Shown: positions 45,920-58,910, numbered from the stretch's first letter. The stretch: 64,000 nt of DNA from Cololabis saira (GCF_033807715.1 NC_084610.1:6324769-6388768), one strand, 5' to 3'. Translations and numbers: made by a program. The notes: generated by a model from the letters alone, not told the origin.

Positions 45920-46131
45920 GGTATCTCAGACCAGCTCCTCCACCTCCAGCAGGATTGGGGTTCATAAAATAAAAGTAACAAATCAATAAGAAAAGAAAAT
46001 CCCCAAAATTAAAGTTTTCATTAACTAAATCAGAAACTTTTTTTTTTAGTTATTGTGTTCATGCCATTTAATTTCTATATAATAATAATGAATCTAACTT
46101 ATAATGCACTTTACATTTAATGAATCTCAAA
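45920..46131 (-). repeat. Inverted copy of 26881-27089 (SINE tail plus flank)
   Basis: On the - strand this stretch matches the SINE tail and the DNA between SINE and copy A, e.g. AGAAATTAAATGGCATGAAC and TATGAACCCCAATCCTGCTG. So SINE tail, spacer and TTAA element occur together twice, 19 kb apart and inverted. Confidence 0.8.
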
Positions 46132-46562
46132 GGACCTGAGTTGGGGAATACTGCTGTGCACTTAGCAGCAAGACTAAAAGAAAGAGAGATTGTAATTCTT
46201 GTTGACTTTTATGCAATTTTGGACTTAAAGGAGCATCTTTGCACCAAGTATGAAGCTGTTGTGCTGTGGAGTTCTGTCCATGTACAGTTTTGAACACTTT
46301 GCTTGATTTCTGTCTGCTGGAAACGGAAGCGTTGACCTAGATATCCATATTCTGCCAGATAGATGTTTATTCACTACACTAAAGTAAACAATGTTGTTTA
46401 TTGCTTCTGCTAAAACTGCCATTCAATTCTGGTGCTTTCTTGGAAAGTTATATTGTGAATGTGTCTTACATGACCTATATGCCCCATATTCAGCCTGGAA
46501 TAAAACGAATGACAATGATAAAGAAAAACAAAACTGACTGAACAGACGTACACGTGGATACA
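46132..46562. other. Intergenic, nothing recognised
   Basis: About 430 bp between the inverted duplicate and the Tc1 element; no feature supported. Confidence 0.5.
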
Positions 46563-46564
46563 TA

Positions 46565-48129
<1,565 letters not shown>

Positions 48130-48131
48130 TA

Positions 48132-50062
48132 TGTAATTCTGACTGCACCATATCCTCAACTGCATGACCAAATTAGGACAGCTTACACTTATAGAAATGA
48201 GGAAAAGAGGTGGGGCATGTGTAGGGAGGGGGATGAAGAAGGGGGGCATGAAAGGGAAAGGAAGAGGGTATCAGAGAATACAGTATTCTGGTTTGTAATG
48301 AGGTGTAGGATTTAGCACGAGAACCGTATTTTGTTCAGGATGCTTTATTCTAATCAAAGAACTCTAAATATGTTGGCACTATAATTGTTTTGGATGTTAT
48401 GGGCGAAAGATTTACCTTTCCTGATGCATCATATCTGTAGTCTGCATTTTATGAACGTGTGTTTGCACACTTCCATCTTTTAAACCTTTCCTTATTTGAC
48501 TTCTGCACAAAGATTTATTTATTTATTAATTTTTTTAGCCCCTAAAAACACATAAAGAGTATGTTTTTTAGCCACCGAGAGGGTTCATTCGTTTACTGTT
48601 TAGTCCGTTTGGTAATTATCATATCCACCATCTGTTAGAGAGCATATGATAAGTAGGAGAAGAAGCAGTGCTGCCAAGTTGAGATGGAGGGAACAGAATG
48701 GAGAGAGATAGAGGACGAAAGGAGATGGAGAAAGGAAGAATGGAAGGGAAAATTGTGTCACTCTGGCAGGATGTATTATCTGCCAGTGATTATGTATGAG
48801 TGTTTCTGCTCACATGCACGTGTCTGATACACTTATGCAGAATTGTGTGTGCGCTGGGTTCAAAGAGAGTTATTTATAGCAGCGGCCTCACCTAGCTGTT
48901 AGCCATGTGTTTATGTGGAAGTGTAAGGCATCATGGAGGTCCCAGCAGACAGAGATCTGCCTGGGAGCATCATGTCACAGCTCAGCCCACCTCCCTCCCA
49001 CTGCCCTCCCCTGGTCTTCTTCAGCATGGGCAAATTCAGTGAGAGCTGCCAAATGCACCTCAGATGAACACCAGCAGATGACCTGTTTCTCTGTGCTTCT
49101 GTTTAACATTAATTAAGCCAAAATGCAGAAGCAGTTTGTGAAAAGGTATATCCCTGCTGCTTGCATAACAACTGGGGGAGTGAGTAGCAGTCACGTGCTG
49201 CAAAAGTGATTATAGTATACAAGGAGCTGTGTGTTAAGATAATAATGATCAACAACCTATTTATTTATCTATTTACCTTATGATGAGACCTGGCATAAAC
49301 ATTTTCATTTTTTATGTCTTAATTCTTAATTCTTGTAGTATTAAAATAAAGTGCTATTTTTTTCACACGATTAGCAGGAAATGCATGTTTCTAAGAATAG
49401 TGCCTGTTTCTAAGAATATTTATTTTGGTTCCTTAAACTGTTCACAGGTACCAACTGAAAATCATGACTGGTACGCCGACCACAGTCGGCTTGTGGTTTC
49501 TTTTATTACTCTCTTGCAACAACATCATGTTGTTGTATATTTACTGTAGGTTGAGGACTTTACCCACTCAGACCCAATGCAACATTGATTCCTATTACAT
49601 GTCAAATCTGATGAGACATGCACATTGCATCATTTTCAAGAAAGTTCTATTTTTTAAGAAATAAAAGGAAGACGATATAAAATAAAATTATTTTTATTGA
49701 TTTTTTTTTCCTTTTTAGAGAAGGTGTAAGGTTGTTTTTTTCTGATCTTAAAGGAAACAAAAAAAGAAATCTATCTTGACCAGTATCTTATAAATTATTT
49801 TAATTAAACCATTGTTTGTGCGCCTTAAAATACGCTGATGCGTAAGCATTTTATCAAGCATATGTTGTATATGCTGCTAAAAAACATCCTGGGAATATTA
49901 AATCTGCTCTACCATATTTTCAAAATCCCATACAACAGCTCAGTTTCAAGACCTAATCAATATTGCAATGATTTTGCCAGTTTTCTGTAAATTGAATAAA
50001 TCATACTGGATTTGGCAAACACAACTACAATGTGGGCGGAAGTGAAAAATCAGATTGTACAC
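48132..50062. other. Intergenic, nothing recognised
   Basis: Includes a purine-rich tract around 48190-48280 and another at 48650-48760; no gene, RNA or element ends. Confidence 0.5.
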
Positions 50063-50262
50063 CGAAAGTTACGCCTGTAACTACGGTTCTATGAGTCCCG
50101 GATGACCGCCAGGCGGTGCTGTAAGCACTGGATATCTCCCCTCGCGCATGTCGAGTACAATACCAACAATGTCACGTCACCCGTGACCCCTGCATGACCC
50201 CCGGAAGGGGTATAACTCCCGGCGTCAGCATGGGATCGACTCCTAGAATCTTCTCGCGAGGG
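50063..50262. repeat. DIRS left inverted terminal repeat
   Basis: CCGCCAGGCGGTGCTGTAAG and GATATCTCCCCTCGCGCATG occur here and inverted at the right end. The outer 49 nt (from CGAAAGTTACGCC) are unique to this side and are complemented in the internal region. Confidence 0.85.
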
Positions 50263-50290
50263 CACGAGGATTCGGAGTGACCGGCAGGCC

Positions 50291-50413
50291 TGGCGGTCAT
50301 CCGGGACTCATAGAACCGTAGTTACAGGCGTAACTTTCGTTCCCTATTTCGTCCCTACTGACCGCCAGGCGGTTCTGTAAGCACTGGATGACGAATACCA
50401 ACAATGTCACGTA
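50291..50413. repeat. DIRS internal complementary region
   Basis: 50291-50339 is the complement of the left outer end (...GGCGTAACTTTCG). 50344-50413 repeats, in inverted sense, the right outer end (CTATTTCGTCCCTACTGA). The two ends thus meet here, as expected for the DIRS circular-intermediate template. Confidence 0.85.
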
Positions 50414-50431
50414 GAATCCCGGTCACTTACC

Positions 50432-51820
50432 TCACTGACCAGGGGCAGAAGGACCCGGGAGTAGAACCACGCCCAATGGTTGGGGAGTGGCGACATTGAT
50501 CCGGTAAAATCTGGAGAACGTGTCCGGCGATGTCCACGAAGCCGCTGTGCAGATGTCCTCCAGAGGCACCCCCTTCAGGGCAGCCAAAGAAGCTGAGACG
50601 CTTTTGGTCGAGTGGCACCTCACCCCCACTGGTAAGGGGCGGCCACTGGCCCTGTAGGCGTGCTCGATGGTGTCCCAGTGGGACAGGCGTTGCCTAGAAA
50701 TAGCACGCCCCCTGTTAGGGCCACCATGACAGATAAAAAGCTGCTCCGACCGTCGCACAGGCGCGGTGGCAGCAACATAAGCAGCAAGGGCCCGTACGGG
50801 GCACAAAGGGCTCGGCCCACCCCCCGCAGGCTCGAGGTCGAACCGGGCAAGCTGGATAGGCCGATTAGCATGATCGCACGGCAGGACCTTGGGCAGGAAC
50901 GCCACGTTCGGCCACAACGTAACCCCTGAGCCATCCGGGTTCCACCTCAGGCAGTACCCGCTGACTGACAGGGCATGTAACTCACTGACTCGCTTTGCCG
51001 ACGTCATAGCGAGGAGAAAAGCCGTCTTCATAGAAAGCCACTTCAGGTCCACCTGGGCCAAGGGCTCAAAAGGTGGAGAAGAGAGGGCACCTAGCACCAA
51101 GGACAGGTCCTACACCGGGGCCCTTGGGGTCCTCGGGGGGCGCAGCCTCAGAGCCCCCCTAAGAAAGAGAGAAACCAGCCGGTGGCACCCCACGGTGGCA
51201 TTCTCGACCAGGGCATGCCGTAACGAAATGGCCGCTACGTACACCCTCAAAGTGGACTGAGCACGGCCACCATCCAGGCCATCCGCACACCAGGCAGAGA
51301 ATCTCCTCCACTTGCACTCATACTGGAGGCGGGTGGAGGGCGCACGGGCGTTCAAGATGGTAGCCCTGACGGGCTCAGTACAGCTTGACACTAACGGGTC
51401 GGGCCCTGCAGTGGCCAGACCCAGAGTTGAAGGCGACGGGGGTCGGGATGCCAAATCTGACCCTCCAGCTGGGACAGAAGGTCCCTCCGGTCTGGGAGGC
51501 GCCATGGCGTGCCGCAGCAGAGCCTCCGGAGTAGTGGGAACCACGGTTTCCCCGGCCAGAAGGGGGTCACCAAGAGGAGCCTGTGACCTCTCTGGAGGAC
51601 CCTCTGCAACGTCGACAGGATCAAAGGGAGTGGGGGGAACGCGTATAGGAGCCCGTCGGGCCACTCGTGCCCTAGGGCATCCTGACCCAGAGGACTGGTC
51701 TCCTCTGTCCAGGAGAACCAGAGGGGGCAGTGAGCCGAGACGCCCGATGCGAAGAGGTCCACCACCGCTCTGCCGAAGAGGACCCAAATCATCCCCACCA
51801 CCTCCGGATGAAGCCGCCAC
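50432..51820 (-). pseudogene. DIRS tyrosine recombinase (one in-frame stop)
   Basis: N-terminal core-binding part (51350-51115) reads RAPSTRLQYECKWRRFSAWC. The catalytic part has TSAKRVSELHALSV (Arg), CHSTKSVSASLAALKGV (His) and DTFSRFYRIN (Tyr). The only break is a stop near 51105 between the two halves. The usual His-x-x-Arg box reads His-Ser-Thr-Lys, so the second Arg is replaced by Lys. The frame is G/C-rich, unlike the surrounding A/T-rich DNA. Confidence 0.85.
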
Positions 51821-53056
51821 TCTCCCGGGGAGGCTTGTTTCGGGACAGGAAGTCCGCCACCTGATTCCTGTCCCCTGGCAGGTACATCGCCCGCAGGCTG
51901 AGGAGGCGAGGAGCGGCCCATGTCAGAAGGCCCCAGGACACCCGCAGCAGCTGTGCAGACCTGGTGCCCCCCTGGTGGTTGATCTGGGAGACAGTGGACA
52001 TACTGTCCGACCGAACCAGTACGTGCCTCCCCCATAGGTGAGGCAAAAAGTGCTCGAGTGCGAGGTGTACAGCACGGAGCTCCAGCACATTGATGTTGTG
52101 TGTGCGGTCCCGCGCAGACCACTGCCCTTGGGCAGGCCTGCTGCGCCAAACAGCACCCAACCCCGAGAGGGAGGCATCTGTGGTGACAGCCTCCCAGAAG
52201 GAGGGGATAGAGCCCAAGGGCACACCCCCCAGCAGGAATGCCCTGTCTTTCCAGGGTGCCAGGGCATGGACACACACCCGCGACACCCTTACCAGCCTGT
52301 GCCTGTGCCTTTTGGCATCCAGACGAAGGCTGTTCAGCCACATCTGCAGGGGGCGTAGCGTCAGCAGGCCCAAAGGCACAACAGCCGAGGCGGCTGTTAA
52401 TTTGCCCAAAAGCTGCAGGAACAGGCAGCCGTCTGCCCCTCCTGAATCGGGGGAGGAGCCGCAGGATGTCGCTCACACGCCGCGATGCGAGACAGGCCCT
52501 CATGGTCAGCGAGTCGAGTACCAATCCCAAGTAGGCGACTCGCTGGGAGGGAGCCAGACAGCCCTCTGTTCACCGTGAGCCCTAGTTTGGCCACATGCGA
52601 CAAAAGGAGGGCCGTGTCCGCCACCACTTGTTCTCGGGACGGCGCGCATATCAGCCAGTCGTCCAGGTACGGCAGAACCTTCATACCCTGGGGACTCTTG
52701 GGGACAGGGAGAGCCCGAACTGGAGCACCCTGAACTGGTAATGGCGGTCCCGATAGGCGAACCTCAGGAACCGCTGGTGCTGTGCCGCAATCGGCACGTG
52801 AAAGTAAGTGTCCTGTAGATCTACCGTCGGGGGCGATGGTCGAGGTCAACACCCCGACTCTGCTGGGGCGGTCCGCGCACAGGGGGGCGAAAGCCCCCAG
52901 CAGCTGCGGGCAGGTGCTGGGGGCGACGTCCAGGGGCGGACAAAGGGCCCCTCGGGGTACTGGAAGCGGGCGCCCTCCTGTGAAGGTGCACCTGTCGCTG
53001 CCTGGTCTCATCGGCCAGGGCGGTGCGGTCCAGAGCTTCCAGGGCAGTTGCCCCAA
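51391..53056 (-). pseudogene. DIRS reverse transcriptase/RNase H, frameshifted
   Basis: RT motifs: DLQDTYFHVPIAA and VLQFGLSLSPRV (52680-52830) in one frame, then MKVLPYLDDWLICAPS with the YLDD box in another (about 52640-52680). RNase H follows in a third frame: VTTDASLSGLGAVW, NVLELRAVHLALEHFLP, DSMSTVSQINHQGGT, GDRNQVADFLSR (52200-51830). The tail DGLLYAFPPLPLIL lies near 51640. At least two frameshifts make it non-functional. Confidence 0.85.
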
Positions 53057-53110
53057 ACAGCTCCCCTGGTTCTGCCGGTGCCTGACGAAGAACCCTGCGA
53101 GCAGTCTCTG

Positions 53111-53743
53111 TCAGGGGTGACTGCGCCAGCATGAGTGCAGCTCTCTCAAAAAATCAGACGAAGGCGGAATGGTGAATTCCACCGGAGAAGGATTGCGCCT
53201 GTGGAAGGCGCTAGAGGCCACCTCCGCACGCGGTGTATCCAGCTGCAAGTGAGCCAGGGCAGTGCGGATAATGCTCTCCATGGAGGAACAAGCCGTCCCC
53301 TCCCGAGAGCTCTGGGCAGATGAGTGCGAGGAGAACCCCGAGCGCTGTGAGGCCGGGTCCCCTGAAGACACATTGAAGTGGCTCGCCGAGGCTGCAATGG
53401 AGATGGCGTCCTCTGGCAGCGGCTGTGGCGACCCCAGAGCAAACTCTGGCATGTCAGGTTCCACCTGGCCAGTACCAGGCTGCAGATTGAGGAGGAGCGC
53501 CTTCATCTGCTCCATGTCGGCGGCCAAGCGATCTACCTTAGAGGAGAGCTGGCTCGTCATCCGCCATCGTTTGGGGGCACCCATCACTCTCTTCGCCGAT
53601 TGCTTCAGAGAAGACCCCGGCTGGGATGAGGGGAGGCTGGCCGACAGCTCCGGCTGCTCAGGGCCCAGGCACGACACGCAGAGGTCCTGGTCATCCGCAG
53701 GATCCAGGGCGGCCATGCACCCTGGGCATGAACGCTCCATCAC
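53111..53743 (-). CDS. DIRS gag-like protein
   Basis: Open 210-codon frame beginning MMERSCPGC. It has an N-terminal CPGC...CVSC zinc-knuckle-like pair (residues 6-30), a coiled stretch (SSKVDRLAADMEQMKALLLN) and Ser-rich linkers, as in gag of vertebrate DIRS elements. It ends in frame where the RT region begins in another frame, so it may be truncated at its 3' end. Confidence 0.7.
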   Translation of the reverse strand: MMERSCPGCMAALDPADDQDLCVSCLGPEQPELSASLPSSQPGSSLKQSAKRVMGAPKRWRMTSQLSSKVDRLAADMEQMKALLLNLQPGTGQVEPDMPEFALGSPQPLPEDAISIAASASHFNVSSGDPASQRSGFSSHSSAQSSREGTACSSMESIIRTALAHLQLDTPRAEVASSAFHRRNPSPVEFTIPPSSDFLRELHSCWRSHP

Positions 53744-53751
53744 AGCAACCG

Positions 53752-54058
53752 GTGGGAGAGGGAGCGGACACAGCCACGGATGTGCTGGCAGGAGAGAGGA
53801 GCGGACACGCTGCCGTCACCACGTAGGTGTTGGGAGAGGGGAGCGGAAACGCTGCCGTCACCACAGCGAGCACGCTGTCGTCACCGCCAATATGCCGGCG
53901 GGAGAGGGGAGCGGCCACACTACCGTCAGCACGGATGTGTCAGTGGGAGAGGGGAGTGGAAACACTGCCGTCACCACAGCGAGCACGCTGCCGTCACCAC
54001 CAATATGCTGGCGGGAGAGGGGAGCGGCCACGGTGCCGTCACCACGGCTATGAGAAAA
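53752..54058. repeat. Tandem repeat in DIRS leader, 113-bp higher-order period
   Basis: GGGAGAGGGGAGCGG units start at 53832, 53900, 53945 and 54013, alternating 68 and 45 nt, i.e. a 113-bp double unit. Degenerate units at 53754 and 53790 precede them. Each unit is followed by CTGCCGTCACCAC-type sequence. It lies just upstream of the gag start. Confidence 0.9.
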
Positions 54059-54090
54059 GGCAAAAAAAAAAGAAAAGAAAGAGAACAGTC

Positions 54091-55822
54091 CAGGGCTCCA
54101 GACTAACTTTTTTCACTAGGATCACAGTAGCCCCTAACTGAAAATTTTTAGGGGCACAATCAGAAATTTTAGGAGCGCACATCGTTTATCGACACGCTAA
54201 CCAAATTTTTACATTTCTACTACATTTCAGTGTATTAGTAATACGTATTTCATAATAGATTAATGAATTCAGGGATTAAAGCAAAAAAAATATTTTTGAC
54301 CGAAAACATTTTTTCAGGCCAATTCATATTCTCCCTCCATCTATGCGCTGCACCACACTTTAAGAATGGCCCATTTTTTGCCGTGCGGCCGTTTCCCAAA
54401 GGTTTCAAGTAAAAAGTTAAATGCTGTATTAGCCCTTCTGTTTTCTGTTTTTTATCACCATTTGATTCGATCCGATCCGATATTAATGTGGGTTAGTGTT
54501 ATTAAAAATGTTTTTTGAGCTGTTGCCTGAATTATACGACTTTAAAATAACTAGTGAAATAATAATTTCACAATAATTATTGTGAAATAACTAAAAAATA
54601 AATAACTCAAATGGGTCTTTCAATATCCATTTAAAGTGCAAAAAAGAAGGAAATATCAATAGCTCATGCAGTAAACAAATAATTTTAGCTTGTCTAATTT
54701 ATTCTGTCACCACACACACAGCTTGCCATGAAGCATCAGGGATTTTTCAGGTATGTCATGACAAACTGTGTCCAATAACAGAAGAAACCAAACAAGCTAT
54801 GAACTTCATTGAACTTATATAACATTTTGAAATTTAAGCTGAAATATCCAAAACACTGAACACTGGTTTTGCACGGGTGGGGGTGTGTATGAGTGTGTAT
54901 GAGTGTGTACTTGTCCGTGTGTAACGTGCCTGGCGATTCCATGATCTGCAAGTTTTGCCCGCACACAGTTGACTGGACACGAAAAGATACATGCGAAAAA
55001 AGATCATGTACTTTAACGGCGAAGTCTGTAGGTGTAATAATCATAATTTTGTATTACAGTACGACGCGCTCTCCTCACGTGGAGCGCGAGAGCGGGGTCT
55101 GTTTCTTAACGCAGCGGGTTGTCTGTGTGAGCGGACGTTAACGCATATGGCAGCATAAACACAGGCTCAAACAGCAAGTAATTTCCAGCATTAACAGTGC
55201 TGCTCATCCCGCCGTCTGTACGGAGTAAACTTTGGTTCTGTATTTCCTGCGCTGGTTTCTCAGGCGGCCGCTTCCACATGTTTGTTTTCTTCACGAGGGC
55301 AGCGGGGGCGGGCGGGGGAAAGAAGCGCAGTGTCCCCGGCTCTTAGTGACCCTTTTTTCAGCATTTTTTCAAAAGAAAACTTAATTTAGTTCGAGTTTTA
55401 AAAACCAACGCTTTGTTAACGCTACCGCTGCTCTTTGACGCCGTGTTCATTGTTTGATAGTTTCACACCACGCACATATGTGAATTAAATGACGTGACTA
55501 CTGGTCCCCCAGTCTCTGACAAGTCAGTCTTCCCTGAGGGACGGGGGCGAACCCGCCCTCCTCTGGTTCTGATTGGCTAATACCAAGGCTCTGGCTAGCT
55601 TTATTGGTTTACAACAGCGTCAGTTTAATGTCCAACATGATTTAATTGGATAGTCTAACGGCTGATTTATGGTTCCGCGTTACACCAACGCAGAGCCTAC
55701 GGCGTTGGTGTAACACTGGCAAATTTACTGGTCGCACGTGTGCGAGTGGACATGAAATTCAGTCGCACATACTCAAATTTTGGTCGCAAAATGCAAGCAT
55801 TTGGTCGCAGTCTGGAGCCCTG
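54091..55822 (+). mobile_element. hAT-like transposon nested in the DIRS leader
   Basis: Ends CAGGGCTCCAGACT on both strands, flanked by a 5-bp duplication CAGTC (54086-54090, 55823-55827). Fish hAT5 families have 5-bp duplications. Inside, a short + frame near 54940-55000 reads ICKFCPHTVDWTRKDTC, like the zinc-finger head of hAT/CGGBP1-type proteins. The rest of a transposase is not seen. It includes a GGCTGATTTATGG MITE end at 55660. Confidence 0.75.
55660..55714. mobile_element. GGCTGATTTATGG MITE fragment
   Basis: Same end as at 17554 but only about 55 bp, with a small hairpin GTTACACCAACGC / GCGTTGGTGTAAC. Confidence 0.5.
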
Positions 55823-56121
55823 CAGTCCTCTCTTGTTCTTTTTTTTTTTTTTTTTTAGCAGAAAAAACAACTGCACAGAATATTCAGGTGTCGGGCGCAG
55901 CCAACAGCTTACCTTCTGTCAGCTGGGCCAGGGGGCGGGGCGGGGAGACGCCGCCGCAACCGAACACCAATAGATACCGCGCGGCCACAGCTTCTTGGAG
56001 GACGAAAGAGATTGTTACTCCTACCTGACGGCACGAAGCTGCACCGGGTCCGGCGGTTTAGGGAGGAAAGGAAAGAAGCTTTCAACCAGCCTTCTAGTTC
56101 CGTCCTGTACTTCAGCGCGAC

Positions 56122-56290
56122 GCGAGAAGATTGAGGAGTCGATCCCATGCTGACGCCGGAAGTTATACCCCTTCCAGGGGTCATGCAGGGGTCACGGGTG
56201 ACGTGACATTGTTGGTATTGTACTCGACATGCGCGAGGGGAGATATCCAGTGCTTACAGCACCGCCTGGCGATCAGTAGGGACGAAATAG
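56122..56290. repeat. DIRS right inverted terminal repeat
   Basis: Complement of the left repeat, e.g. TGCGCGAGGGGAGATATCCA and CAGTGCTTACAGCACC, with its own outer end TAGGGACGAAATAG. Confidence 0.85.
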
Positions 56291-56312
56291 AACCTTGTTC
56301 CAGAGCTTTGTT

Positions 56313-56405
56313 TATGCCTACATTGTAGGCATTTAAAACACATTGTGGGCCGTGTGGGGTTCAGTATCTTGCCCTTGAACACGTCAACGTGTGAACTGGG
56401 ATACA
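56313..56405. repeat. Old dispersed repeat fragment
   Basis: GGGGTTCAGTATCTTGCCC and ACACGTCAACGTGTGAACTG recall a common fish repeat of tRNA-SINE-like type; short and diverged. Confidence 0.3.
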
Positions 56406-57099
56406 AATTGATCACCTTGCAAATAAAAATTACAATTAGAAATAAAAAAATATCTTCGTTCCAGCTACAGCCACACCTTGCATGAGGTTGAGCGCCATTA
56501 CTGACACTCATTGAAAATAAGAAGTAATTTTAGTCATTGAAATCTGCTTCATGGGGCACTGTGAATAAATATAACTCATAATTGGTAAGACCCTTTGAAG
56601 CAGCTTCAAAGGGCCACAAAATGTAAATGCAAGGATAAAACAGGTGATCCGCTTGTAGATGACCATCAGACAAACAGTAGGGCTGGTGATTGAACCTGTA
56701 TTCATGAAAAGGCTATTTGCAAGTGACCATTGCTGGTTGTTTTTCTTTGAGTTTTTGATGGAACTGGTTTTTGTCCTCTTCTTTTGGTAATCTAATGGTC
56801 TGCTTCAGTGAAAATTGGACAACATAAAACAATAAAACATCAGTTACAGGAATTACCAGATTTGTAATATGTTATTATTACCCTGAACTTGTTTTTTTAC
56901 GTAATGAAAATGAGAAAATGAGAGAAAATTAATATCTGGATCAATAATCAGCAAAATGTTTCAATTGTAGGTTGTAATGTTATGCTCAGAACCTTTTATA
57001 TGCACATTTTTTCACAGAGGCAGTGAGCAAGAGTTTTTTTTTTTCTTCACTGGACTATTTTTGTCCATATTGTATGTTGTGAAAGGACTTTAAGTACTT
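56406..57099. other. Intergenic, nothing recognised
   Basis: No gene or element end that I can support. Confidence 0.5.
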
Positions 57100-57215
57100 G
57101 AGCATGCATTTCGTCTTAGGGGTCACCACAGTAGTCATCAGTGTTTTATATAATAATTTGGCATAGTTTTTATGTTGGATCCCTACTAGCAAACTCCAGT
57201 TGGAGGGCAACCAAC
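57100..57215. repeat. Old LINE-type fragment
   Basis: TTTCGTCTTAGGGGTCACCA and ATTTGGCATAGTTTTTATGT match a widespread fish retroelement pattern; about 115 bp remain. Confidence 0.45.
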
Positions 57216-57783
57216 CGTATAATTTGTTAAAATAAAATCATCCTGAAATATATATAATAATATAATTATTATTTTTCTAAATTAGAATTACATAAGATGA
57301 TTGAAAAAATCATGATTATACCAACGCAACACAAGTTGCAATCAGATATATACATATTATTTAAAGTAGGGCTTTGAAAGTGATTTAATTAAACCTGAAT
57401 CTGCGTAATCTGTTGATGAAGAGGTGCTTTATCACATTGATTAATCAGGTCCCTCTTGAAGCTACTCGTATTGACAAATGGCCTGTTGGTTGATGAATAA
57501 TAGCGGGTGAATCTAAAGTAGTTGGACTTGTGAGTTTGCATGTGTGAGTGGGTTTCAGTTTGGATTACGGGGACAGGAACAGCCTTTGGCACAGCAAGTT
57601 GTTAATCGTGGGCACAGTGGACGATTTATTTATAGGCATGTTTATAGGTCAATACTGAAAATTTACCCAACAACAAATGATCAACAGCATTTTTTTTTTC
57701 TTGATATTTGTATTTCTGGCTTCTAGACACTTTACAGGTAAATGTTGTTCTTTTTATTGCAATAAAATAAGAATTAAAATTAA

Positions 57784-58079
57784 AGCTGCAAGTAGCGATG
57801 AACGGGCCCTCGCGTGCAATTTTCACCAATAACCAAAACCGTATTGTGGGGCTTGAGGCACAGTTTTCCAGGGGGCGCTGTTGAGCCATTAGGTCACGCC
57901 CATTAATGCAAACCATTAAATATCACATTTTTCGCCAGACCTGGCTTGCGTGCAAGATCTGGTGACTTTTGGGGCACATTTAGGGGGGCAAAAAGGCCCT
58001 CATTTCGTCCGAGGAAAAAATAAATAAAAAATTCCAACAGATACAATAGGGCCTTCGCACGTCAGTGCTCGGGCCCTAA
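57784..58079 (-). mobile_element. MITE, GGGCCCGAGCAC family (short copy)
   Basis: 296 bp, reverse orientation, ends AGCTGCAAGTAGCG and GTGCTCGGGCCCTAA, flanked by TTAA (57780-57783, 58080-58083). Internally deleted relative to the 727-bp copy at 16412; both share GGGGCTTGAGGCAC-like sequence. Confidence 0.8.
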
Positions 58080-58083
58080 TTAA

Positions 58084-58877
58084 TGTGTTGCTATATTGTA
58101 GATGACATCATCCAAAAGTCATATTAGTAAAAAGTCAGATTGGCCTGCACTGAATACCTTCATGTGCATTACTTTTATTCATTTTACACAAGTAAGCAGC
58201 AGTGATCAATTATCAAAAACACATGACTGTGTTTTTGATAATGTGTTTTTTTAATTACATCTTTATTTCTTTGCAAATTAGTTTCATTCATGATAAATAA
58301 AAAAAACTGATACATTTTTATCAGTTACTATTTACACCCTCTAGTGTTCTAATTCAATCACATTTCATCATAAATGTTCTGCTTTCTCTTTATGAATTGC
58401 CTATTAAAGTTATTACTTATTTCACCAAAACCATCTGCAAGAATCACTTTCAGAACCATATCAGATGTTAACTCAAGTCAATCTTTATTTTTTTTTTCAC
58501 CATTGAAACAACCCCAATGACACAAGTGCTGTACAGATTTGAACAAATAAAAAACTGAAAAATAAAACCTATGAATCCCCAAATCATTCAATAAATATAA
58601 TCTACAACAACAAATAAAGGAATATTTAAAAAAAAAAAAAAAAGGCAAATGAGAGCAGGGTTTAACAAATACAAAATTATATGAACTGCACGAACAAGAA
58701 AAGCTAAGCTATTGTGCTCATGCTGGAGCTAAAGCCAGCAAGAACAGATACATTTTTCAACAACTGTTCAATCACAATATATAATCAATTAAGAGTCCAG
58801 GCAGCAGACAATGAAATCATGAATCATCCACCAAGATGAACTCTGAATTTAGCCTCGCAGATAAAATATGACAAGAT
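58084..58877. other. Intergenic, possible reversed retroelement tail
   Basis: A poly(A)-like run at 58629-58643 and CAATGACACAAGTGCTGTAC near 58516 hint at an inverted LINE/SINE tail, but I cannot define an element. Confidence 0.35.
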
Positions 58878-58910
58878 AAAATTCAATTAAATTTTATTTA
58901 TATAGCATCT
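58878..58910 (-). repeat. Retroelement tail, reversed
   Basis: AATTAAATTTTATTTATATA followed by GC is the complement of the common fish tail GCTATATAAATAAAATT. Confidence 0.6.

Larger units (their letters stand above)
50063..56290 (-). mobile_element. DIRS-type tyrosine-recombinase retrotransposon
   Basis: Coding order on the - strand is gag (53743-53111), reverse transcriptase/RNase H (about 53056-51790) and tyrosine recombinase (51820-50432). Inverted terminal repeats lie at 50063-50262 and 56122-56290, and an internal complementary region at 50291-50413. This is the DIRS arrangement rather than an LTR or LINE one; such elements insert by a recombinase and usually leave no target duplication, and none is seen. 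A 1.73-kb hAT-like element is nested in the leader, so the DIRS itself is about 4.5 kb. Frameshifts and one stop make it inactive as it stands. Confidence 0.9.

Noticed and set aside
53832..54058. CRISPR-like spacing of repeats
   Set aside because: Units are contiguous in a 113-bp period without unique spacers, and the genome is vertebrate.
50889..54141. Several long + strand frames in the DIRS region
   Set aside because: Antisense shadows of G/C-rich gag, RT and recombinase coding sequence or of the tandem repeat; no domain on the + strand.
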